NCBI GenBank assembly: GCA_003427395.1
Contig: BFEA01000028.1
Span: forward strand, 4,701,551 to 4,729,808
Reading direction: 5' to 3'
Length of the DNA stretch: 28,258 nucleotides
Source of the DNA: Chara braunii
Lineage: Eukaryota > Streptophyta > Charophyceae > Charales > Characeae
Both the position numbers and the translations under genes were made by a program. Positions 8,771-19,600 of the stretch are shown here, one piece after another. Position 1 is the first letter of the stretch. Each line of letters starts with the position of its first letter. A model generated the notes under the pieces. It saw only the letters and a program-made list of their open reading frames with translations, did not search any database and was not told the DNA's origin.

Positions 8771-9621
8771 TTGAGAACATCATGTTGTTGGAGCCTTTGG
8801 TTCCCGAATCAAGTTCTGACCTTTAAGACGTGATATATGGATAAGATGTACACAACAGAGGAATCCGGAATGAGGAGGCAAGAGAGAAGGAAAATATTAG
8901 ACGAAGGACTCAGACGGGAGCGCCGACATCAAGGACCCAAGATGGGACTCGGGACCGCCAGAGTCTTAAAATTGGGAATGGACCATGAAGTAGCGCCTAG
9001 CAAAAGTGCGGCAGAAAATCCTTCTTGAAGAAGGAAGACCGCCAGGAAAAATAATACCCAGATGCGAAGTACCACAAGAAGGAGCGGGCCGATGAGACCA
9101 AGGAAAATAGCACATCGGTGCCGGCACATGAGGTCCTAGCATGTGGCCTAGGAAGTCACTTAAATACGGCATGAGAAAAGTCTGAGGGGCATGAACCAAG
9201 CAAGGAGGGTGCAAAAGGATAAATAGGTGCCTCCTAAACAAGTGCCCAAGCGTGGGCAATCTGAAAAAATAAAGTGGCCCTTGGGAGCCAAAATAAAAAA
9301 GGCCAGAAAAAAAGAGGAAGAGCCTCAATTTCGAAGCATCTAGGCCTTGAAATTGAGAAGGACTCAAAACGGGTGCAACGGACCACAAGAGCCTTTCTTG
9401 GGGAATGCCCAGGTACATTGAACCTGAAAAATAAGGATCTAATGTGGTCCGAGAGAGAAAGGTTAGCAAGGATGAGGAGAAAAGGGCCTAGAGGGAGAAT
9501 GGGGGAGGTAAGAGAGTGTGGAAGTCAAAAAAGGAAAGTCGCCACATCATGGTCAACTTGCCCCTCCACAAAAGAGATCTAGGTGCCTTGAACATGACTG
9601 TATAAAGTCTAGATGCAATTG
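8771..9621. other. no gene recognised
   Basis: Purine-rich on the + strand. The 167-codon frame at 8966-9469 on the minus strand is Phe/Leu/Pro-rich and without motifs, as expected from translating the pyrimidine-rich strand. Confidence 0.4.
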
Positions 9622-9675
9622 GGACAAAACGGACAAAAACGGACAAAAAAGGACAAAAAAGGACAAAAGTGGACA
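9622..9675. repeat. 10-bp minisatellite GGACAAAAAM
   Basis: GGAC recurs at 9622, 9631, 9641, 9651, 9661 and 9671 with A-rich spacers. Confidence 0.9.
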
Positions 9676-9699
9676 CCTAGAACAAAAGAAAACACACGT

Positions 9700-10927
9700 T
9701 TTAGGTACATTTTATGACCGAATTCATCATAGGATGAAACGGTTACAAAATGCATTGATTTTCTTGATTTTCGAAGAAAAAATCAAGATAAGTCAGAAAG
9801 GAAGTAGGTCGTGATGCATCGGATCACAAAAAGTAAAGCAAACACATGTTTCAAGTATATTCGAAGTCAATATTGAGTCTGGATGCACTTGGGGATGTGC
9901 CCCTTCATTTTGTTTCAGTCTGAGGCAAGTGGGGGGGCAATGGGACTAGGAAAAATGCCATCATTGCACTCCGAGATTTAACAGGTTGCAAGGGAGTGTC
10001 AAGGTTACGAGAAAATGAGCCTTGACGGTCGTAAGGCACTAGAATGAGAGCCTAAAGTGTGAGGACCAAATTATGACAATGAACGGCGACCACGAGATCA
10101 AAATTACGCGGCTAAGAATATTTGGCACACTTGAGACACATGGGGAGGAGGAAATTAAGAGTTCTAGGGACAAAGGATTCCCAAATAAAATTGGGATGAC
10201 GTGGAGAGTAGTGTCGGGGACCACGTGGGTTCAAATAAAAATAATCACAAATTGGCATCGGGACCGGCAGGACCCGACGCGGGCTGGTGGGGCTAGTGTC
10301 GGGAATTAGTATGAGAAAGTGTCAGGGACTTGAGATGTCCCAAGAGAACTATGGGGCGTCATGAAGAATGAATAATCAAAGAGAGATGCATCGTCGACGG
10401 CATGATCTAACGACTCGAAATATTAGCACCACTAGTACAAACATTAGTTGGATCAAGTGAGAGAGTCGTAAAAGGCAAAGAAAGGACGAAATAAGGAAGA
10501 GGGATGTAGACTGGAGTTCAAGATATCTCGGACCAGCCGACTAGAGAAACAAGACATTTGAGAGACTCTGTGAGGGAAATAAGTTACCAAGGGAAAATCG
10601 GAGCAAAGAGGGTCATAGTTTGGAGTTAACAGTGAAAAAATGAGGCTCCCAGGAGTAGGGGGTGCCATAATTGCAGTCCGAGACATAACGGACTGCCCCT
10701 TGAGCATGATCTAGGTCTAAATCGCGATCTAGGGCCTAAAAAAAAGTCTCAACAACTACTTGACACTTGTCATGTTAGAAAATAAAAGAAAAGGAAAAGA
10801 AAAAGAAAAGAAAGAGAAAAAGAAAAGAAAAAGGATGGTAAAAGAGACAAAAGAGGAGGAAAAGGAGGTAGTGAGTTGGCCATCAGAGGAGACTGGCACA
10901 GTAGAGGCGAGCAAGTCTCTACTATTC
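9700..10927 (+). repeat. diverged direct repeat, copy A (~1.2 kb)
   Basis: Shares an ordered series of blocks with 11890-13025: ATTCATCATAGG, ACACATGTTTCAAGTA, GGATGCACTTGG, CATTTTGTTTCA, CGAGAA/TTTAACRG, AATATTTGGCACACTTGA, GGGACTTGAG.TGTCCCAAG, CAAGGRAAAATCGGAGCAAA, ACTTGACACTTGTCA, an (AAAAG)n purine tract and GGCACAGTAG. No open frame in it is convincing. It could be a decayed non-coding part of a transposable element. Confidence 0.85.
10786..10872. repeat. (AAAAG)n polypurine tract
   Basis: Purine-only simple sequence near the end of copy A. The matching position in copy B (12905-12975) has the same kind of tract. Confidence 0.85.
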
Positions 10928-11889
10928 AAATATTGTGGGGGAATTTGACATATTGATTGTACAAATGACTAGTTCATTAGATGACTCAAATAGTCGCCCC
11001 AAAAATAAGAAATAAAATAGACACAAGGTAAACTCGTATATCAAAACGACTTCTGACATCATTAAAAGGGATAGGGGTCAAAACTTCAATCTGATTTGCA
11101 CAGACTTACTGAAGTGCCCTCTGAACCTTGTGAAATACTTGTTCATTACAGGACTGACTAACTCTATTTGCTTTGAGTTCGCTTACCTATTTGGCGGGGT
11201 TTCACTAGATCAAGTGACCAGTTTCCCCCGTGGACTTCCAGACAACCTAAGGACACAAAGTGGGCGAAGCCGAAGGCCTGACTTTAGTGGCAAGAAGAGA
11301 ATTGGATCTTGACACGGAAACTCCCCGTCGAAGACTCAGCGGCGAGGCGATCGTAAGAGCTTCCGCTCTTCAAACGACAAAAAACCGGCAACCGACGAAC
11401 CCTATGAAAAACTTCATCAGATCCAATGGATCCGGGTTTCAAAAAAGTCTTCTATGTAAGATATGCGGATGATTTTGTTGTTATCATAACTGCAATATCC
11501 ACAGCAGATGTTGTCGAGATCAAAAGGTTGGTGACTCAATTTATATCTTAGAATTGAAAGTAGACGCAAAGTGAGTGGTTTGCCACTTTCTTTTTTTCTT
11601 TCTTTGTCTCTGTCTCATTAATGAAACAAGTGAGATGCGTTGAATAAACTCTTTGAGGATCCCAAACAGCTCGGCGGTTGCTGGCTAGAGCGAGCGACCG
11701 TATTTTTTTGTGGTTTCCTGCTCATCGAACATTGCTTATATAATATTCACTGTTTGAAGCAACCACTTAAAAAACAAGTACGAATAAGCGTGTAGTTGTT
11801 CCAACAAATGACGACATTTTTCTTTAGAGATCACTCTCTAAGGTGGCCAAAGGAAAAATGACCACTAACGGTAAAAAACAGTCACATGG
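10928..11889. other. spacer between the two direct repeats
   Basis: About 960 bp that differs in composition from its flanks. It holds the group II intron reverse transcriptase fragment. Apart from that fragment and the short frame 11260-11472, which becomes a +1 shadow of it, I see nothing assignable. Confidence 0.4.
11408..11575 (+). pseudogene. fragment of a group II intron reverse transcriptase/maturase
   Basis: One frame (11408-11548) reads DPGFKKVFYVRYADDFVVII followed by DVVEIKRLVTQFI. YVRYADDF is the catalytic RT motif (domain 5) of bacterial and organellar group II intron proteins; Ty1, Ty3 and most LINE elements carry FxDD or YVDD variants in other contexts. TAG at 11549-11551 ends the frame. 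A one-base shift continues with ELKVDAK, matching the ELxL pattern that normally follows. Only about 45 of the ~500-700 residues expected are present and there is no maturase domain X, so this is a dead fragment. The likely source is mitochondrial or plastid DNA inserted into the nucleus; misassembled organelle sequence is the alternative. Confidence 0.7.
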
Positions 11890-13025
11890 AGGATACATTT
11901 GTGACCAGATTCATCATAGGGTGAATTGGTTGCAAGATTTTCTTGAGAAAATCAAAGAGAATCAAAACATTTTGCAATCGAGATACAACGGATTGCAAGA
12001 GGGGAGGAAAACACATGTTTCAAGTACATCCGAAACAAATATTGAACTTGGATGCACTTGGAAATGTGGCATCCCATTTTGTTTCACTTTGGGGCAAGTG
12101 TGGGGGCAATGAGACTAGAAAAATGAGCAACATTGCATTCCGAGAATTAACGGACTCCATCGGGGTGCCAAGGCCAAGGGAAAATGAGCCTTGGCACGCT
12201 CAAGCATGGAGCATGTCGAGGCGGTAAATGGCAACCATGAGAGGAAGATTTTGTGGTCGAGAATATTTGGCACACTTGAAACACATCGATCGGGGAGATT
12301 GAGACTGTCGAGGACTAACCAGTCCAGAATAAAAATGGGACTTCATGAGGAACGATGTCGAGGACTAGATTAACCCAACTAAAAATAGCAAAAAATTGGG
12401 ACATGTGCCGGCAGGACTACCGACTGGACTAGAAAATGAGACTAGCAGGAGATGAGTGATGGGGACTTGAGTTGTCCCAAGGGAACCGTGGGTCAACATG
12501 AGGAATGGGCAAACAAAGCAAGTTGCACCGTCAAGATTCAGATATAGCGGTGAAAATTTATTAGCAACCATTAGTGCAATCACTAGTAAGGCCAAAGTGA
12601 TAAGAATTCAGGAAAAAAGAAAGAGAAAAATAAAAAAAGAAGGTCTACCTTGTAGTCCGAGATATCTCAAACTAGCCAAGCAAGAGAAAATACAGCCTCA
12701 TGAGGCTCTATGCAGAAAATATGTTGCCAAGGAAAAATCGGAGCAAAAGGGGCAAAAAATTAAGACTAACGGAGGCAAAATGGAACCTCAATAAGTGTAG
12801 GGGCCTCATTATTGTGATCCGAGAAATAACAGGCAATAGCTTGATCTAGATCTAGGTCCATGGCCTAGAAAAATTGTCAACAGTTACTTGACACTTGTCA
12901 CATAAGAAATAAAAGAGAAGAAAAAGAAAAAAAGGAGAGAAAAAGGAGGGGGAATGAAACAAAGGTGGAGGGAAATGAACTGGTCAGTTGGGACTGACAC
13001 AGTAGGGACTGGCAGGTCCCTATTG
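11890..13025 (+). repeat. diverged direct repeat, copy B (~1.1 kb)
   Basis: Same order of blocks as copy A, offset by about 2.19 kb at the left end, with many substitutions and small indels. The shared right end is ACACAGTAG followed by a CTATTGTG-like motif. Short frames inside it differ between copies, which argues against conserved coding. Confidence 0.85.
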
Positions 13026-14574
13026 TGACCTCATATTTTTGGATTTAGTGGGAGCAAATCCGGAGTGAAGCGATAATGCCCTTAGGGCATTGTATCAGCA
13101 ATATCTGAATTAAAAAGATCAAAATGAGAGAAAAAGCAAAAAGGAGTTGACCGATTTTCTTTTGGACCATAGATCTGAGATCAGATTTCATCGAAGAGAC
13201 AATGTGGCCGTTGTTTGTGGGGCCAACTCAAACGGCCAACTTCGGAATGAGTTGGCAGTCAAAAATGGAAAAAAAAAACAAAAGAAAAAAAAAATGAAAT
13301 AGTGCATTTAGGTAAAAACGGAGGCCAGATGCACCAAAAATTGAAAAAGTGAGCAATGGGGTTCAAATCTGAAGCATGGGGCACTTGTAGGAGCTCAGAT
13401 TATTCCTAGCCTTGGATCTTAGGCAGATCCAAGACAAAAAATGAACCAAGATACAAGAAAGTATCTCGGCCTGCCCGAAAAAGGGGAGGACTGGAGAAAA
13501 TCAAGAAAAAAGTTCATAAGGTTTTTTGTTTTCAAGTAAGGTTGCCCCTTGATTATTTGGACCCAAGGGGCAGCGTTTGAAGATGAAAATGAGGCATTAG
13601 GAGACTCTAGAGGCGGTGCGAGTTGGTACCAACCACTCGGACTGCATGTACTTAGCCAAAAAGAGGATCAGGTACTCCCGGAGAGGCCTACTAGTGAGAG
13701 AGAGTCTTTGGGGTACCTCGGTTCACCATGGAGCACATAAAGAGGCCCATGGGCTGACTGAAGTGTTGTGCCCAACATATTTACGCTGGGGGAGAAGCCC
13801 GCCACTCTCACATTTGCATGAGGCAAGTACATGCTAAAAACATGCTGACCACATGATCTCAAGAGAGCACTACACACAACCGGAGTGAGAGGAGGGGAAC
13901 CGTTGTCAGTTTGGGAGCTTGAGGGAGACTCTAGGCTAGTGAGGAGAGCAACTGAGGCTAGTAGAGGTGGTGCTGGCCTAAGGGAGTGATCCACCATAGT
14001 GCGAGGCCACTGCCTCTATGAGCCCCATAAGGCCCCATTTAGCAGCCCGTCGGCCGCCCTAAATGAAGGCAGGCTCGACGAGGCCCTAAGGGCTCTATTC
14101 TGGCCACCACGCAACTCAGGGAGATTCAGGCAGTTGCGCAACACCAGTTGGTTGAGTGAACCCAGGCCCTGGGCCGCCTGTGTGAATTTATGTGAAGCAG
14201 GCCCTGGGCTGGATACGGGTACTAGGCCAAACACAGGCCAAAGGCGGTTGGACACATACAACCACCTCAGGCCAAAGGCCTGTTTTCGTCGTGCTGGGCC
14301 TCAGGCTACCGGGGCTACTGGAAGCTTCCTGGGACTGGATGCAGGCAGGCCACTTCGATATAGCAAAGGGCCTGCCTCCGTATTCGGCATTCAGGTGCTG
14401 GCTGCATGCTGCGCAAGCGCTGCTGCGCTATTTGTTGGTTGGCGCCTACGCTCTCACGGGCGAGCAGGGAAGGAGCACGCAGCCATAGCCAAGTTGCGCT
14501 GCTGTAAGCTGGGTGAGGCGCAAGGTGGTCCTTGGGTGCTAGTGGCATCTGTGTGTTGGGGAACGAGGTTGTGA
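13026..14574. other. no gene recognised
   Basis: The left part is A-rich. From about 13,990 it becomes GC-richer and carries a 191-codon frame (13999-14574, +) overlapped by equally long frames on the other strand. That frame is Ala/Gly/Arg-rich, lacks motifs and is explained by GC content. The right end may belong to the LTR of the element that follows. Confidence 0.35.
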
Positions 14575-14917
14575 GTGTGGCGAGAGACATACCTGGTGCT
14601 GGAAGCGTGCGACGCTGGTCGTTGTTTGCTCGTACTTCGGGAAAGCTGTTGACGTCATCTTTCGGCATCGTAGTGTAGGCTAGATAGGATCTGCCACATG
14701 TAGTCTGGGCGCCGAGCGCCAGACAGGATATCAACTCTGGTTCTTCGTTGATGATGATGGGACTATTTCAGCATTGCCAATTATGAACTCTTGGTGTGTT
14801 CTTATTTGGTGAATCACGTGATGCAATTCTGCTGTTGGTTCGAGGTCGTGACTATCTGGACTCATATCTATGATTTTGTTTGATTGCTGAAGTTCGCTAT
14901 TGCTCATCGTCCTTGCA
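14575..14917 (+). mobile_element. possible right part of a decayed 5' LTR
   Basis: A sequence ending in CA three bases before a primer-binding-site-like motif is the normal layout of a retrotransposon LTR end. The left border is not defined and no matching 3' LTR is visible in the window, so this rests on position only. Confidence 0.25.
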
Positions 14918-14920
14918 ATT

Positions 14921-14932
14921 TGGTATCAAAGT
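14921..14932 (+). promoter_or_regulatory. candidate primer binding site (initiator tRNA-Met)
   Basis: TGGTATCAAAGT matches the plant retroelement consensus TGGTATCAGAGC at 10 of 12 positions. It sits 3 nt after a CA dinucleotide and 1.24 kb upstream of gag, on the same strand. Confidence 0.45.
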
Positions 14933-16171
14933 TGTGGTACGTTTGCGATCATCTGGCGCTTGTCTTCTGCCTTATGCGATACATACATGCGGTCTGCTTG
15001 GCGAGTTTGGCCGTAAGTGGTGTGTAGTGAGGAGGGCGGAGACGAGTGTTTGGCGACCCAGGAGGTGAGGGGATCACCAGGAAGGCTACGAAAGTGTAAT
15101 GTGGTCTGGACAGTGTGATGAGAACTATCTAATGTGGGATTGATGCTGAGGTGGAACGACGAGTTAATGTTAGTTGTGTTGACTAGTCATCGCAATCGCC
15201 ATCTGGTCATTTGGTGAGATTATCTTTGTGGTTGGGGGCAGCTATTTGAGGTACGTTGCTCTTAACCTTATCTACCCTCTCCGACACTTCTTACTGTGAG
15301 GTTGTGTGTTCCTTCTTGAGAGTCCTCTCATTGTGAGGTGTCGAGTGCGCTCAACCTTGAGAGTCGGCAATGTTCATGTGGACCATCTGGGAGAAGATGG
15401 GCGGAGCTTTCTGAAGGGCCCTGGACGAAGCACTGGGTCACGGTCACCATGCCAACCCACTGGGAGTAGAGCACGCATGCTTTGTTGCTTGTCCTCTGTT
15501 CGGCTTGCTGCATTGTTAGATGGGTACTGTTGGGCAGGCCAGCCCTTGAGGGAGACGAGACCGGGCGTCTTTAAATAAGCACCGGAAGGGGAACCATTGG
15601 TTGTGATCGTCGTCCGGCTGCGACGTAAAAGAATTCCTGGAGTCACTTGGGGGCGGACGTTAAATTGCCTCTGGATCAGCTAATGGTTGTAAGGCTCGTT
15701 GCACGTGAGGATAATCCAGTGCAGGGTTGGCCAGCTCAACAGATACTCGGGGCACAGGGGTGGGCCGGACACACACCTTTAGACACGCAACGCCTTCGGA
15801 TTGCTTAGGGACGCTGACGTCAAGAGATACTAAGGGGAACTAAGGGTGGGGTTGATTCCAGGTGATAAGTTCGAGAAAATTCCATGCTGTCCTATCCACA
15901 CAAATAATTCTATTTTTATGTTTTGATTAGTTAGGTGTACAACCATTGACATCTGACAGACAACATTAATTAGAACTGCTTCTTGTTCATGATGCTTCTG
16001 TTTGCGGACTAGTCAAACTAAAAATAGTTTTATTTGTAGGAATCTGACTTACCTGTTGACCCAAATGATATCTGTTCCAAAATAGCAACCACCTAACTAG
16101 TTGGTCTGTGCATTGCGCCGCGGTAGGCATCCAGTGTGCATTAGTGTAGATTGTGCACAGTGTTGTAGGTT
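14933..16171 (+). other. leader-like region between the primer site and gag, no gene
   Basis: No convincing frame; the frames at 15306-15578 (+) and 15374-15646 (-) mirror each other. Untranslated leaders of this length occur in plant Ty3/gypsy elements. Confidence 0.35.
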
Positions 16172-18115
16172 ATGAGCGATAGGGAGGAACAACAACCGGA
16201 TGACCGGATCTTGCGATCAGCAAGGCGCCCGATAGCCCACTTGGCATTAGGACCAGAGGGCGACAAACACCTATTCCGCCAGCTTAGGGAGAGGCAGCAG
16301 CAGCAGAGGTGGGCTAGAGCGGCAGAGGCTAGCAGGGCACTTGTGAGTGAAGCTGCAGCTTCAGAGGTCATGGCCACCTCAGCACAACAGTCTACTCAGG
16401 CCGGTAGTTCAGGGTCTGTTGGGTCAACGGTCGCTCAGACCCAGAGTCAGTCCACTGGCGTAATGGCGAGCCAGCCGTTAGTGTTGACCACCAAGGAGAT
16501 CGCCATACAGGAGGCAGCTCCGAAAGAGGCATAGCTACAACATGCATTAGGACAGATAAAAGCGGAGAAGGATAGAATGATTAGAAGAAGAGTCAGGATG
16601 CAGCGGAGAGAAGCGCACGTTAGTGAGTTAGAGGAGATGGACCTGACGCTTTTGACTCATGATGTGAAGCTCATACGGTCTGTCCTGCTAAGTGTAGTTG
16701 AGATGCAGGACCATCAGACGACCAATCTTCAGGACATCCAGCAAAGTCTGGCCCTGTTGGCTGGTCGTGAGCAGGCAACATTGCCAATGTCCGGGCCTGG
16801 TGCCTGGCCCGTTGTACATTCTCCTCCTTATGTCCCACCGGTGACTGGGGTATCCCCATATGTAGCTCCATCATCGGTTGCCATCGTTTCCCTGGGCATG
16901 CCGCTAACAGGAGGGGTATCAGCAGGAACTAGTTTGCAGGTTCCTGTACAAACAGTGTACACCTAATCTCCATTGCAGGTTGCGGTCACCACGCAGCCCG
17001 CTGTCTCGCAGTCTGTGCAGCCGCAGGGCACACAGCCCCAGCAGCTAGCACAGCAACCTGTGTCACAGGGTCCACAGACCGTCGTGATGCAGGGACCGGG
17101 ACAAACACGGTGGGTTCCAAAGACGGCCATCGCCGCTCCGAAACCCTTCACAGGGGACAAGAGAGGCGAAGACCTCGAAACATGGTTGAGGTCTGTGCCA
17201 GTCAATGTCAGGTGTAAACTTACCTTGCTGCACGAAGAAGTGTTTGTGGCTGCTTCCTACCTAGAGGGTAGCGCAGCAAGATGGTTGAGCGGTTTAGTGC
17301 AGCTCCAGGGGTACGGTCATGACTTCCGCGCTTGGGCGGTCACCCAGAAATTGGAGGACTTCCTGAAGATGGTGGAGGAGAGGTGGCATGATCCTCAAGA
17401 GGCCCAAAGGGCCACTGACGCGATCCTGACACTGCACACATGGCAGTTTAAGTCAGTAAGGGAAGCCACCGACGTTGTTGAGCGTCTAATCTTTAGTCCA
17501 GGGGTGCGCTATGACCCCCAGGTTCTGCTTACCCCGTACTTGAGATGCTTTTCTCAGCCTCTCAGGAACCAGTTGGCAAGTCAGGCCAACATCAATATGC
17601 ACAACGACCTTGAGGCGAAGATAGGGCATGGACAGACACCCACTACGGATGGTAGGAGGAAGACACTGCCTCCTAACTGGAAGGCGAATGGCCGCATTGT
17701 GTTTGTCGACAACGATGGTTCAACCATCGAGTTAGACGAACACTTCCAGGAAGGAGTAGGCTCAGAGGCAGGTAGCGCAGAAGCTTCAGAGGGTGGAGTA
17801 GTCGTTGTCGTTGCTCAGAAAGGTAAGGTGACCGGTAGAAGCCGCGAAAGCTCCCGGTGAAGGAGTCAAGTTGACCCCAACGCTCCTCCATGGGAGAAAG
17901 CGGGTCTCACTGAGGACGTGTGGAGAGACCGGTACTCACGACAGACCTGTATATGTTGTGGCCAATATGGCCATAGCCAGTACAAGTGTCGCAACAAGAA
18001 GGTAACCGAAAAGATCTCACCTACGATGGGGCAGGTGTTGGGGTCCTCTCATCCCGTCGGTAGCAATGTTGCCAGTACTTCAAGCAGTGCTCCGGGAAAC
18101 ACGTCGGGCCAGTAG
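16172..18115 (+). pseudogene. gag: Ty3/gypsy-type Gag with zinc knuckle, broken by three nonsense codons
   Basis: All pieces lie in one frame. The ATG at 16172 opens an acidic, Gln-rich N-terminus, and a coiled-coil-like stretch follows around 16577-16760. A Pro/Val/Gln-rich linker precedes a retrotransposon capsid core from ~17135 (KPFTGDKRGEDLETWL, then SAARWLSGL and a DPQEAQRATDAI block). The CCHC zinc knuckle is at ~17951-17992 (CICCGQYGHSQYKC, a perfect CX2CX4HX4C). Stops interrupt at TAG 16532-16534, TAA 16964-16966 and TGA 17858-17860; the frame ends at TAG 18113-18115. No frameshift is needed across ~1.9 kb, so decay is by point mutation. Gag forms the virus-like particle of the element. 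The frame reading on from ~18112 in the -1 register (VVVPSRVEVVETPS) is the probable start of pol. Confidence 0.85.
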
Positions 18116-18301
18116 GAATTGTAGTTGTTCCTTCTAGGGTCGAGGTGGTAGAGACACCCTCACCATCTCGAGAGATGGCCCAAGCTACTGACTCCAGTGT
18201 CGTCCTGCAAACACGTTCAGACCCATCGAGCCTCTGTTCGATGAATGTGTTTGAATCCTTAGAGGAGCTAGAGGTGGAGTGGTCTAGATCAGACCCGCTA
18301 G
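18112..18301 (+). pseudogene. remnant of the gag-pol junction region
   Basis: An open frame in the -1 register relative to gag runs through PSRVEVVETPSPSREM and VFESLEELEVEWSRSD. Short acidic linkers like this commonly sit between the zinc knuckle and the protease in plant gypsy elements. No protease D(T/S)G, reverse transcriptase YVDD or RNase H motif follows. The homologous frame stops making sense at about 18,300, where the integrase end begins in another register, which marks a deletion junction. Confidence 0.5.
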
Positions 18302-18706
18302 GAGCACGGGATTTCCCGCAAACTCATGGCCCAATACTTTGGACCCTGGGAAGTCTTGGACATCGTTGGGAGAGATCCGGATGGGCCATCTTACGTTATC
18401 CGGATCCCTGGTCATCTCCGCACTTACCCTGTCTTTCACGCCTCCAAGCTTGCACCTTTCAAGGAAACAGATGAGTTTCCTTCTCGTCGCTCAATGCTGC
18501 CCCCAACCATCAATGGAGAAGTGGACATCGATGACATCGTGGATCACAGGGAGCTGCCAACTCAGAGACCTGCAGGAAGGGGACGTCCTCCGAAACCGAA
18601 GCTGCAGTACCGCGTTCGGTTCAGACATCATACTGATCCAAAGTAGGACCGTTGGTTCACGAGGGAAGAACTCATGCAGACCGCTCCTCAAGTTGTAGCC
18701 CTTTAC
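18302..18706 (+). pseudogene. integrase C-terminus plus chromodomain of a Ty3/gypsy chromovirus
   Basis: The frame has the hallmark end of gypsy integrases: KLMAQYFGPWEVLDIVG, then GPSYVIRIP and YPVFHASKLAPF. After a linker it enters a chromodomain-like segment (DIDDIVDHRE, a basic GRGRPPKPK spacer, LQYRVRFRHH). This segment is interrupted by TAG at 18644-18646 and continues in the same frame as DRWFTREELMQTAPQVVALY, the expected aromatic and helical end of the fold. In intact elements the chromodomain directs integration, often to heterochromatin. The catalytic core (HHCC and DD35E) and all upstream pol domains are absent, so the copy cannot be autonomous. Confidence 0.8.
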
Positions 18707-18789
18707 TCTCTTTCCTTTTTTTCCTTCCCCCTTTTTTTCTCTTTATGATTAACATCCCCATCATGGGAAGGATAAGATGTAGTTCCTCC

Positions 18790-19600
18790 ACTAAAGCTTG
18801 CCTCTATTTTGACCATTTTTTCACTACCATGTAAATCGCTATTTTGGTTTTTGCTCATACTAGCCTTGTGCATATGTTTTGTCTCTCTTTTTTCCAAATT
18901 TTGATCAATTTTTCACTTGGAAGTAAATCGCAACTTTGATTTTTTCCTTTTTCTAGTGTAGTATGATTCATCTCTCTAGTTTTGTCTATTTTTCCACAAC
19001 CATGTAAATCGTTACTTTGGTTCTGGCTCATACTAGCCTTGTGCATGTGTTTTGTCTCTCTTTTCTCTAAGTTTTGATCAATTTTCCAGTTGGAAGTAAC
19101 TCACAACTTTGATTATTGCCCTTTTTTAGTGTTGTGTGCTTCATCTCTCTTGTTTTGTCTATTCTTCCGCTACTATGTGAATCACTACTTTGGTTTTTGC
19201 TCATACTATCCTTGTGCATGTGTTTTTTCTCTCTTTTCTCCAAGTTTTTATAAACCTTCCACTTGGAAGTAAATCGCAACTTTGATTCTTGCCTTTTTTC
19301 TAGTGCAGTGTGCTTCATCTCTCTTGTTTTGTCAATTCTTCCACTACTATGTGAATCGCTACTTTTGTTCTTGCTCATACTAGCCTTGTGCATATGTTTT
19401 GTCTCTCTTTTCTCCAAGTTTTGATCAATTTTCCACTTGGAAGTAAATCGCAACTTTGATTCTTGCCTTTTTTAGTGTAGTGTGTTTCATCTTTTTTGTT
19501 TAGTCCATTCTTCCACTACTATGCGAATCGCTACTTTGGTTTTTGCTCATACTGACTTTGTGCATGTGTTTTGTCTCTCTTCCCGCCATGAGTTGATGAA
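18790..19600. repeat. ~173-bp tandem satellite, about 4.5 copies
   Basis: The marker TGTGCAT recurs at 18867, 19040, 19213, 19387 and 19559, giving periods of 172-174 bp. Each unit holds CACTACTATGTGAATCGCTA, TTGCTCATACTAGCCTTGTG, TTTTGTCTCTCTT and CCACTTGGAAGTAAATCGCA. The 174-bp versions keep a minus-strand frame open (19453-19067) as a 58-residue repeat. That frame comes from unit length and has no recognised domain. Confidence 0.92.

Larger units (their letters stand above)
14917..18706 (+). mobile_element. internally deleted Ty3/gypsy (chromovirus-like) retrotransposon
   Basis: The ordered parts on one strand are a tRNA-Met-type primer site, gag with CCHC, a short pol linker, and integrase C-terminus with chromodomain. 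Roughly the whole protease-RT-RNase H-integrase core is missing between ~18,280 and ~18,310. No 3' LTR or + strand polypurine tract is visible; satellite DNA starts within 100 bp of the chromodomain. Confidence 0.7.

Noticed and set aside
8966-9469. 167-codon minus-strand open frame
   Set aside because: Phe/Leu/Pro-rich translation of a pyrimidine-rich strand, no motif, no splice or start context, and other frames are open in parallel.
9700-13025. Reading the two ~1.2-kb direct repeats as the LTRs of one retrotransposon
   Set aside because: No primer binding site after copy A, no polypurine tract before copy B, and the 0.96-kb interior holds a group II intron fragment rather than gag or pol.
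13999-14574. 191-codon plus-strand open frame, one of the longest in the window
   Set aside because: GC-rich sequence with overlapping long frames on the opposite strand and Ala/Gly/Arg-biased composition without a recognisable domain.
19067-19453. 128-codon minus-strand frame encoding a 58-residue repeat
   Set aside because: Explained entirely by the 174-bp satellite unit being a multiple of three; other units of 172-173 bp break the frame.
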